Assembly (NCBI RefSeq): GCF_011516645.4
Contig: NZ_CP088284.1
Coordinates: 186,001-250,000 of the forward strand
From: Bradyrhizobium septentrionale
GTDB taxonomy: Bacteria; Pseudomonadota; Alphaproteobacteria; Rhizobiales; Xanthobacteraceae
Reading direction: 5' to 3'
Length of the DNA: 64,000 nt
Under the pieces are notes generated by a model, which saw nothing but the letters and a program-made list of their open reading frames with translations, made no database searches and was not told where the DNA came from. How positions within the stretch are numbered: the first letter of the stretch is position 1; every line of letters starts with the position of its first letter. The position numbers were made by a program, and so were the translations under genes. Shown piece by piece: positions 39,481 through 46,253 of this stretch.

Positions 39481-40924
39481 GAGCCCGTCCAGATATGTTT
39501 TCGTGACGGGCATTTGTTGTAGAGTAGCAGGCTCAGGCTGCGTTTGCGAGGTTGAACAGCTTGAGGAGGTTATGGACGGTGCAGATCATTGTCCACTCGG
39601 CGCGCACTTTCTCGATGCCCCGCAACAGGAACTGGCGGAAGCCTCTTGCCTGTTTGATCTGCCCGAACACCGGCTCCACCACTTGCTTTCGCAATCGGTA
39701 GGGTGTTTCGAAGCCGCCATCGTCGATCTTCTTTCGCATGGCCTGTGTCAGCGGGCCGCCGACTTTTCCGTTCGCTACTGTCGGGTGTTTGGCGCGTCCG
39801 GGCGCGACATAGCCATCGATGCTGCGTGTGTCGAGCGCTTCGAGATTGGCTTCGCTGCAGTAGCCGGAATCCGCTGAGGCCTGCCGCGGCTTGCGGCCAA
39901 GATTGCTCTCGATGGCCTCGATCAGGGGCACCAACTGGCCCTGATCGCTGCCGTGCTGGGTCAGTTCTTGCGCGACAATGATCTGGGCATGTGCATCGAC
40001 GGCCGCCTGGGCATTATAGGCCTGAACGAAGCCATCCTTCGACTTCATGATGCGGCTTTCCGGATCGGTGAAGTTGCGTTGCGCCTTGGGATTGGGTTCC
40101 TCCGATGGCAGCGCCGCCGGTTTGCCCGGCTTCTTGCGGCCTTCGGCCTGGCGCTGCTGTTCCTTTTCGGCCTCGATGCGGCGCTCTTCCTCCGCCGCCA
40201 GTTTGGCGTCCGCTTCCAGCGCCGCCATCGCTTGCTGGATCTTCGCCAGCCGTTTCTGCTTGTCGACGGTCCAGTCCGGCAGTTCGTCGCTGTTGCCGAA
40301 AGTCTCATCCTCCGAGGCATCCGCCGCCTCGGCGGCCGCCAGCATGCGAGCGACCTCGGCCTTCAATTCCGCCTCGCGCTTCTTCATGCGCTCATAACTC
40401 ATCGCCTTGTGTTTCGACGCGTTCGCCTTGATCTTCGTACCATCCAGCGCGACATGACCGAGCTTGACCAGCCCGGCCGTCTCGCACAACTTCAGAACCT
40501 GCACGAATAGCGCGCCGAGCGCCTTCAAATGTCGCTTGCGAAAGTCGCTGATCGTCCGAAAATCCGGCGCATCCAGCGCCACGATCATCACAAAATCGTT
40601 CCGCTCCCGGCAGGCCTTGGCAATCCGACGCGACGAATACAGCCCACTCGCATAGCTATGCAGCAGCAGCGCCACCATCATCCGCGGATCAAACGGCGGC
40701 TGCCCAAGCCCGCTCACATAGCTGCCCATGATCTCCCTGAGATCGAGGCTCTCCCGCACCAGATCAACCATAAACCGCGAGACATGGCCTTTCGGCACGA
40801 AGTCCTGCACATTCGGCGGCAGAAGCAGCGTCTGATCGATGTTCCAAGGCCGAAAATACTTGCTCATCGCCCAATGTTGAATCAGACCCGACCAGATTTG
40901 AACAGCGACTATCCAGACAAGCTC
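39481..40924 (-). mobile_element. IS1182-family insertion sequence, copy 1 (1444 bp)
   Basis: The ends are GAGCCCGTCCAGATA and, reversed, GAGCTTGTCTGGATA, with CTAG directly on both sides (39477-39480 and 40925-40928). Removing the element and one CTAG restores an unbroken LRR frame across the junction (LSSPSLPAWLSLQ). The second copy at 55349-56792 has the same length and the same CTAG flanks in the opposite orientation. Confidence 0.92.
39533..40867 (-). CDS. IS1182-family transposase, copy 1
   Basis: 444 aa. N-terminal MSKYFRPWNIDQTLLLPPNV, the YSSRRIAKACRERNDFVMIV and APDFRTISDFRKRH region, LGHVALDGTKIKANASKHK (first Asp), a long glutamate/lysine/alanine coiled insert, ASADSGYCSEANLEALD (second Asp) and a C-terminal VVEPVFGQIKQARGFRQF (Glu). 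It is complete, without defects. Differs from copy 2 at only two residues that I found (Cys/Trp near LKLCETAG and Val/Ala in KAEVARM), so the two insertions are recent. Confidence 0.9.
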   Translation of the reverse strand: MSKYFRPWNIDQTLLLPPNVQDFVPKGHVSRFMVDLVRESLDLREIMGSYVSGLGQPPFDPRMMVALLLHSYASGLYSSRRIAKACRERNDFVMIVALDAPDFRTISDFRKRHLKALGALFVQVLKLCETAGLVKLGHVALDGTKIKANASKHKAMSYERMKKREAELKAEVARMLAAAEAADASEDETFGNSDELPDWTVDKQKRLAKIQQAMAALEADAKLAAEEERRIEAEKEQQRQAEGRKKPGKPAALPSEEPNPKAQRNFTDPESRIMKSKDGFVQAYNAQAAVDAHAQIIVAQELTQHGSDQGQLVPLIEAIESNLGRKPRQASADSGYCSEANLEALDTRSIDGYVAPGRAKHPTVANGKVGGPLTQAMRKKIDDGGFETPYRLRKQVVEPVFGQIKQARGFRQFLLRGIEKVRAEWTMICTVHNLLKLFNLANAA

Positions 40925-40928
40925 CTAG

Positions 40929-41280
40929 GGGATGACAAAACCGTCAGGGACAGCGACCTAAGGTCTAGCTGCCCGGAGCTTGCGGCCGCCTCCCAAGCTC
41001 TCGTTATTCTTAGCCGCTCTAGCCGAGCCTCTGCTTCGGCCCAGCCCTCAAGATTGGGCTGCTGCGACGATCCGCCAGGAGCGTCGGCGGCTCGCGGCGC
41101 CCGGGTCAAGCACTGGACACACCGCCTCATCGCCCGGGGGAGACCGCAGAAGCAACCTCGCGGTTGATCTTGTTCTGAAGGTTCGGGAGGGATACCAGAA
41201 TCCCGCTCGGCCTGCCCTGCGTCTGAGGCGCCATCTCGCCCTTGTCGTCGTTGACGACGCAAATTGTCGCTTTCGTCCAT
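40929..41280 (-). pseudogene. LRR-NEL-ULP chimeric effector, N-terminal part
   Basis: The frame runs from the ATG at 41280 (MDESDNLRRQRRQGRDGASD; a further start at 41316 is possible) through a charged, disordered N-terminus suited to a type III signal. It then enters the helical cap of the LRR domain (AEAEARLERLRITRAWEAAA) and the first strand (GQLDLRSLSLTVLSSP). It joins in phase to 39480 when IS1182 and one CTAG are removed, giving one gene of 759 codons (758 aa). With the IS in place this part ends after five IS-encoded residues. I found no convincing tts box upstream to 41690. Confidence 0.75.
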
Positions 41281-41691
41281 ATCCCGATCGACTAGAAGAA
41301 GCTGGTGCCCACCCACGAGAGCTATTTAAACCGGCGTCGCTTTGCCGCGCGCGTCGGACAATTGGCCCGATCAGCAGGCAGATAAGCTCGGCTTGCGCCT
41401 AGTCTCATACCAATCGGCAATGGCAGCTAATGGCCCCGGCTTATCCAACATCCTGTTGAGTAGAGCTGGAAGCCAATCTAGCTACGCTTCGCATTGTCCG
41501 CACAGCGCTATCCAGTTTGAAGCAGACCCGGCATGGCCGCCGCCCAGTCCTGCGGCGTCCCGCCTCGAATGTGCGCGATGTGTCCACCATGTACCGGACC
41601 GCGCCTGGGGCCAGTCACCCGTCCCCTGGCTTGGCGTCGAAGGGCTTTCTTGGCGCCGCAAGACGGCGACAGCGCCACCCCCGCGGAGTTA
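41281..41691. other. Intergenic region between effector start and hcp end
   Basis: No gene is supported on either strand; the plus-strand frames are antisense shadows. It should hold the promoter of the effector gene (minus strand) and the 3' end of hcp. I looked for a TtsI box and a -24/-12 promoter and found neither. Confidence 0.4.
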
Positions 41692-42204
41692 TCACCATTT
41701 ATCCTCGCCGCTGGTGCTGCCGGGAACGTGCTCCCATTTCACCTCCTTGTAGGTGAACGACCAGTCTTCCATGTTCTGAAAGAAGTTGTTCTGCGGATTG
41801 ATCGTCAGCGGCACATAAGACTTGCCTTCGACTAACGTCGCGTTCTTCCAGCTTATCTTGAAAAAGTTCTGCGGCTGCGGCATACCCCCAGGGTCGGTAC
41901 GGTAGAACTCGCAAACCAGCTCTTCGAGCACCTCGTTAGTGGCCAGCGCCTGCCATAGCAGCGGCGAGGCTCGATCGAAGAACTTCGTGAAGATCACCGG
42001 CTGGTGGTTGCGAGCGCCCGTGGCGACACCGCTCGTGGCATCGCGAGGAACGATGATGCTGCTGTTGAAGGCGACAACGGTGATCTTCCCCTGCTTATCC
42101 GAGTCACCCTTGGCGACCTGCCCGACGCTGTCCGGCTTGGAGGCATCCTTGGAGATGTCGCCCTGCTTCTTTCCCTTGATTTTCAAGTAGGCTTCAAGTG
42201 ACAC
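41692..42204 (-). CDS. hcp: Hcp (TssD), T6SS tube protein
   Basis: 170 aa of Hcp1 type: SLEAYLKIKGKKQGDISKDA at the N-terminus, ATGARNHQPVIFTKFFDRAS (the loop that packs between rings), FYRTDPGGMPQPQNFFKISW and the C-terminal FTYKEVKWEHVPGSTSGEDK. Hcp forms hexameric rings stacked into the tube that is fired with the spike and can carry small effectors. Start GTG at 42204 is fixed by AGGAG 8 bp upstream. It has its own sigma-54 promoter at 42256-42273, leaving a leader of about 40 nt. It is the last gene of the minus-strand T6SS region. Confidence 0.92.
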   Translation of the reverse strand: MSLEAYLKIKGKKQGDISKDASKPDSVGQVAKGDSDKQGKITVVAFNSSIIVPRDATSGVATGARNHQPVIFTKFFDRASPLLWQALATNEVLEELVCEFYRTDPGGMPQPQNFFKISWKNATLVEGKSYVPLTINPQNNFFQNMEDWSFTYKEVKWEHVPGSTSGEDKW

Positions 42205-42255
42205 TTTCGGCTCCTATTGTCTGACATACGCCGGCACACACCGGCACGATGGATA

Positions 42256-42273
42256 TCGCAACATTTGTGCCAA
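42256..42273 (-). promoter_or_regulatory. Sigma-54 (-24/-12) promoter of hcp
   Basis: Minus strand: TTGGCACAAATGTTGCGA. The GG and GC dinucleotides are separated by exactly 10 bases, as in the consensus TGGCACG-N4-TTGCW. The predicted start is about 40 nt upstream of the hcp GTG. There is no TGT-N10-ACA site upstream, but a 7-bp inverted repeat lies about 105 bp upstream at 42374-42393. Confidence 0.72.
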
Positions 42274-42373
42274 CGGCCGTGGGCATCCGATGCCTAATAT
42301 TGCGAGCCTTCCCGGCACAGCACTACGCGGTTTTCCAGACACCGACACCATCAAGCGACGACGTCGTCACGAT

Positions 42374-42393
42374 CGTGACAGCGATCTGTCACG
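42374..42393. promoter_or_regulatory. Inverted repeat, possible enhancer site upstream of hcp
   Basis: CGTGACA, six bases, TGTCACG: perfect 7-bp arms, placed about 105 bp upstream of the -24 element of hcp, at the distance expected for a sigma-54 enhancer-binding protein. It overlaps the last codons of the upstream gene. It does not fit the NifA pattern, so another activator is possible. Confidence 0.4.
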
Positions 42394-42748
42394 GCGCAAC
42401 GGAGCCAACCCGTTCCAACTGACACTCGACATCGAGAAATGCACGCGTGGCGACGTCGAGAACAGCCTGCCCCGTCACACGGTAGCCCATGCCGTTATCG
42501 ACAACGGCATTGCCCTGCAGTGCGTAAACGAGCACCGTACAAGGACCGCGCTGTTTCTGCTCGAAACAGGGCGTAGACAATTTGAGGCGCACTTCTCGTC
42601 CGTCACGAAGCCGTTGCGACCAAATGCCATCCGCCGACGGCGGCGGTATGTTGATCGATGCGCTCGGCGAGATGGCCGCGCGTGCCGTATTGGCGACCGC
42701 TTCCAATAGCGGGTCGATCTCGTGTGTCGCTGGACACCAGAGGGTCAT
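42389..42748 (-). CDS. Small protein of unknown function between vgrG and hcp
   Basis: 119 aa from the ATG at 42748 (MTLWCPATHEIDPLLEAVAN); a TTG at 42766 would add six residues. The vgrG stop is 22 bp upstream, so it is probably in the vgrG transcript. Segments WSQRLRDGREVRLKLSTPCF and VLVYALQGNAVVDNGMGYRV suggest a small alpha/beta protein without signal peptide or membrane segment. I recognise no family. Its place between spike and tube genes fits a chaperone, an immunity protein or a small cargo. Confidence 0.6.
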   Translation of the reverse strand: MTLWCPATHEIDPLLEAVANTARAAISPSASINIPPPSADGIWSQRLRDGREVRLKLSTPCFEQKQRGPCTVLVYALQGNAVVDNGMGYRVTGQAVLDVATRAFLDVECQLERVGSVAP

Positions 42749-42770
42749 GATGCGCCATGAGGACAAGAAA

Positions 42771-44246
42771 TCACGAAGATCCGTCGAACATCTCGATCGA
42801 GGCGCCAGATTGCGACTTGAGGCGATTGAACGTGTGCGTATCCGATGTCACTCCTCCCTTCATATCGGGGTTGTGGACGGCCCCGATCACGACTGGTCGG
42901 TCAATGTCGCCGTTCAAGTAACCAACTAGGACTTCCGTGCCTGGCACCAACGGACAATGCAAGCCGGTTTGATTCGGACCTACATAAGGTTCGAGCTTGC
43001 GCACGTAGTCGCTACCACGGCCCTCGGCCGGTTCGTCGGCGAATGCAAACCGCAGCATGTAGCGGCCCTGATCGTCTATCTCGGCCCGTCCGTTCCAAAC
43101 TTCTCCATCGACTGTGGCGGTGTGGAGGCCGACGCCCACAGGCACAGGCGTCATCGCAACCGGTCGATAGGGCACGTCCGAGCGGATGCAATGGACCATG
43201 TTCCCGTAGGCTCGTCCATCCTGCCCAGATCCACCGAATCCGCGCGGCGCCGGGCGATAGGCCGAGTGATCCGCGGCGATGACGAGATATTCACCGTCAA
43301 AGCGCGGATGGCCCTCCAGTTCGAAAATGACGCCAGCGCGCAGCTCCGGTGCGTCGCTGTGGGCGATGTACATTGTCTGGCCGGCGCAGATCTGCTCGGC
43401 GCGGATCCGGGCCAGCGCCGTCGCTTCTGCGTCGTTCGCAAAATTCCCGCCGAAGCGCGAGGCTTTGCCCAAGAAACCGCTGCCTTGCCCGACCTGCTTA
43501 GCGCCGGACATGACGGAAGGTACCGTTTCGTTATAATCGCGGAGCGCGATTGTCTCTGTCGAGAGAACCCGGCGCTGCCGGAACGACAGAACAGCGGCTT
43601 CGTCGACGCCTCGCGGTCGCTTGCGCTGGCGCGCATAAAGAAGCGTCGACTTGGCGCCGAACTTGACTTTGGGGAAAGCCAGATTGTTGTCGCCGAAGAC
43701 GACGGTTTCACCGTCGTCTTCTTGCTTGAAGAAATAGAAGATTCCGTTCCGTTCGCAAAGGCGGGAAATGAACGTCAAATCGCTTTCATTGTATTGCACA
43801 ACATAATTTCGCTTGCGATAGCGATCAATACTGTATTCGCTGGGGATGCTGATGCTCACCTTGCTCAACTGCAGTTTGATGATGTCATCGACGCCCATGG
43901 GTTGGCCGGGACCATAAATGCGGCTCGCAACTGAGAGCTCCGCGACAGCAAAACGCGGTCGCAGGACAAACTGGAGCACCCGCAGGTCAGTCCCCGTAGG
44001 GTCGAGTTCCTCTATTTGGGCGCAGAGGCCCGAGGCAAGCCATCGCCCGCATGCGGTTTTGACAGACAGCTTGGCGCGCTCACCTATCAAAGAGCCGGTA
44101 TCGACATCGCTCGATGTTGTGGCGTAAATGACGTAGCTGAACGGCAGAGAAATGCACTCGGTGCCCTCGAAGCCTTGGACGTCGAGCTCCATGCCGGGCT
44201 TGCTGCGAATCTCTAAGTCAATACTGAGATTGGAGTCGTTGGTCAT
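42771..44246 (-). CDS. vgrG: VgrG (TssI), T6SS spike protein, short form
   Basis: 491 aa. Residues 1 to about 360 are the gp27-like base: SLPFSYVIYATTSSDVDTGS, YVVQYNESDLTFISRLCERN, GIFYFF and GVIFELEGHPRFDGEYLVIA. Residues about 385-470 are the gp5-like OB fold (GRAEIDDQGRYMLRFAFADE, LHCPLVPGTEVLVGYLNGDI, RPVVIGAVHN). The protein then ends at SQSGASIEMFDGSS, just where the beta-helix needle normally begins. No effector domain is attached. The start is the ATG at 44246, about 530 nt downstream of a sigma-54/NifA-type promoter. The needle may be completed by the PAAR-like or beta-helix proteins encoded at 15-17 kb. Confidence 0.9.
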   Translation of the reverse strand: MTNDSNLSIDLEIRSKPGMELDVQGFEGTECISLPFSYVIYATTSSDVDTGSLIGERAKLSVKTACGRWLASGLCAQIEELDPTGTDLRVLQFVLRPRFAVAELSVASRIYGPGQPMGVDDIIKLQLSKVSISIPSEYSIDRYRKRNYVVQYNESDLTFISRLCERNGIFYFFKQEDDGETVVFGDNNLAFPKVKFGAKSTLLYARQRKRPRGVDEAAVLSFRQRRVLSTETIALRDYNETVPSVMSGAKQVGQGSGFLGKASRFGGNFANDAEATALARIRAEQICAGQTMYIAHSDAPELRAGVIFELEGHPRFDGEYLVIAADHSAYRPAPRGFGGSGQDGRAYGNMVHCIRSDVPYRPVAMTPVPVGVGLHTATVDGEVWNGRAEIDDQGRYMLRFAFADEPAEGRGSDYVRKLEPYVGPNQTGLHCPLVPGTEVLVGYLNGDIDRPVVIGAVHNPDMKGGVTSDTHTFNRLKSQSGASIEMFDGSS

Positions 44247-44497
44247 CGGCGCACCAAATCAAACTGCGGCTGTGCTAACAACGCTTGTCACAGCGCCGCG
44301 GATCGAGGGATCGCTTGGGAGCCGAGGCACGATCGCGGCGGTTTAGGACCTGAAGCGGAACCGGCCATTTGGCTGGCGAGATGGTAGGCGGCCGGCCCGA
44401 TGTCGTTTTTTCGCTGCCGTGCATAAGGTATGGCGATCGGCCAGCGGCGCCGTGATGCACGTCCCAGCCGCGCATCTAGCGCCCTTGATTTATGAGT

Positions 44498-44761
44498 TCA
44501 TCGCTCTCTCCAATACTCCGAGCGCAAGCTAGATCTCACGTCAAGCCGTGCCCAACAACGCGGATCGACAGCCGGCTGTTCCATTCGATTGCCCGCGGCG
44601 CTAGCGTTTGCCGCCTCTTTCACGCCATTGTAGTGAAGCCGGTCGACTAGCCCATGCCTGTTGTGTGCGCCCTCAGGTACGGTGAAAGCTACGTTGGGTT
44701 TCGTTTTCAAGTTCAAGGGAAAGAGAACGTCGTTCATCTTGCGTTTCGTGTACTCAGCCAA
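44498..44761 (-). CDS. Possible small leader ORF (87 aa) in the vgrG transcript
   Basis: It begins within about 15 nt of the predicted sigma-54 transcription start (TTG at 44761, or ATG at 44737 reading MNDVLFPLNLKTKPNVAF). Lysine- and arginine-rich, no known family, weak ribosome binding site. It may be an untranslated part of the long vgrG leader. Listed because nothing else explains the 530-nt leader. Confidence 0.25.
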   Translation of the reverse strand: MAEYTKRKMNDVLFPLNLKTKPNVAFTVPEGAHNRHGLVDRLHYNGVKEAANASAAGNRMEQPAVDPRCWARLDVRSSLRSEYWRER

Positions 44762-44784
44762 TCAGTGTCGCTGCATCTCATCAA

Positions 44785-44803
44785 TAGCAACAGCTGTGCC
44801 AAC
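44785..44803 (-). promoter_or_regulatory. Sigma-54 (-24/-12) promoter upstream of vgrG
   Basis: Minus strand: GTTGGCACAGCTGTTGCTA. GG and GC are 10 bases apart and TGGCAC/TTGCT match the consensus. The sequence around it, including ATTGATGAGAT and a downstream GATTGGC, resembles the tagH promoter at 54643-54660, so the two are related copies. Confidence 0.78.
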
Positions 44804-44908
44804 GGCATCTCCCCTATGGAGCTGCTGATTTGGTTCTGAGAAGCTGCGGTATGCCACATAAGTGTTGTCAACCTAACAGCATCGGCGCCCTAACAGCAGC
44901 GGCGCGAC

Positions 44909-44924
44909 TGTCGGACACTGGACA
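44909..44924 (-). promoter_or_regulatory. NifA-type upstream activator site (TGT-N10-ACA)
   Basis: TGTCGGACACTGGACA fits the NifA enhancer consensus exactly and lies about 106 bp upstream of the -24 element. A very similar 30-bp stretch (TGTCAGACACCGGACA) occurs at the same relative position upstream of tagH. Confidence 0.75.
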
Positions 44925-45136
44925 AGGGTCAAGTTGGTCGGCGTTTGACACGAGATCTTTTCGCTGCATCCCATAATTTGTCGCTCGAGAAGGTTAGCCA
45001 TTTGACGCTCCAGATTCGCGTGTTTCACTCGCTGGCAATCTATCGATACAATTTGAATTGCGGCGCTTCGGGCGCATTCTGGCGGAGAGAAGAGATGTCT
45101 CTTGAGTTGCCAATGAGCGCTCAAAATGATGGCCCG

Positions 45137-46054
45137 TCAATGCGACAGAGGCATGCGCTGACCGCGCCATCGGTAGAACCATCGCGGGCGGGCAAGGCGC
45201 TGGACGAACTCACCGACGGTTTCGATACGGTCGCGGCGGTTGAGGGCAAGGCCCGAAGCGAGCACCCGCCATTGCGCCGCCGAAACAGTCGGCGGCGGCG
45301 CCGGTCCGAGATTCGCCTTAAGTGCCTCGTCGGCTGGCAGCCGCGCATACGGGTGGGTGCCGGTGAGGGCCAGGTAGGCGACCACCGCGAGAGAAAAGAC
45401 ATCATCGCTTTCCGCCCATGGCTCACCTCTCAGCATCTGTGGCGACGCATAAGCCGGCGTCAACAGTCCAATCTGATCGAGCAGTGCCGTGGACCTGTCG
45501 TGTTGCGGCGAAACGTCGAGCATGAGGGCTGTCCCAAAGTCCAAAATTTTGACTTCGCCCGTCGAAGTCATGAAGATGTTTCCCGGCTTAAGGTCACCAT
45601 GGACGATACCAAGGCTGTGCATGTGGGCGAGGCCTTGCCCGGCGGCGCGGACAATATGAAAAGACACAGAGGGGGACAGCGGCGGCCCCTGACGATCGGC
45701 CAGGATGTGCGCTAGCGCGCGGCCCTTTAAGAGCTCCATGACCAGGTAATGATACTTGCCGTCGTAGTCGGAATCGTAGATTCGCACCAAATTCCGGTGC
45801 ACACAGTCACGCAGAAGACGCGCCTCGCGGTGCAGCAACTGCACTAATTTCTGGCGCATCATCGCATTTGGTTGGATGACCTTCACTGCCACTTCGGGAT
45901 TTTGTTCACGCGCCCACAGGCCGATCCGATCGATCGCACGATAGACGGTGCTGGTGCCGCCCTCGCCAATGATCTCCACCAGGTCGAAACGACCGCCGAG
46001 CACATATCCCAAGGGCGCTGTACTCACAAATGCAGCCTCATCCCTCGCCGTCAC
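45137..46054 (-). CDS. ppkA: T6SS-associated Ser/Thr protein kinase (PpkA-like)
   Basis: 305 aa, a single Hanks-type kinase domain. Glycine loop IIGEGGTSTVYRAID, catalytic lysine in EVAVKVI (Lys58), HGDLKPGN catalytic loop (Asp154; HGD instead of HRD) and DFG at 172-174, then an activation segment ending LTPAYASPQMLRGE. There is no transmembrane helix or C-terminal sensor domain, unlike Pseudomonas PpkA, so it is cytosolic. Start GTG at 46054 with GGAGG 7 bp upstream. Together with the FHA protein TagH it suggests threonine phosphorylation control of T6SS assembly. A 200-bp gap separates it from tssM. Confidence 0.88.
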   Translation of the reverse strand: MTARDEAAFVSTAPLGYVLGGRFDLVEIIGEGGTSTVYRAIDRIGLWAREQNPEVAVKVIQPNAMMRQKLVQLLHREARLLRDCVHRNLVRIYDSDYDGKYHYLVMELLKGRALAHILADRQGPPLSPSVSFHIVRAAGQGLAHMHSLGIVHGDLKPGNIFMTSTGEVKILDFGTALMLDVSPQHDRSTALLDQIGLLTPAYASPQMLRGEPWAESDDVFSLAVVAYLALTGTHPYARLPADEALKANLGPAPPPTVSAAQWRVLASGLALNRRDRIETVGEFVQRLARPRWFYRWRGQRMPLSH

Positions 46055-46253
46055 AGCTCGACCTCCAACTATCCACTGAGCTCCTGATGCAGCTCGAGGC
46101 GGTTGCGGCGCACAAGGAACGTATCCCGCAACTCAGTCGCCGCCACCAAGCGAAGGCGTACGACGTCCACGCCGAGCGTTCGCGCCAGGGTATCACCAGC
46201 GATATTTGCTTGTCTCTTCGCGAAAGAAAACGAGAACTCTCACAGCGTTGCTG

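Noticed and set aside
41281..41691. Search for a tts box or -24/-12 promoter before the LRR-NEL-ULP gene
   Set aside because: No string with acceptable match was found on the minus strand, so type III co-regulation is not claimed from sequence.
44945..45715. 256-aa plus-strand frame opposite the kinase gene
   Set aside because: It is antisense to a well-supported kinase gene and has arginine-rich shadow composition.
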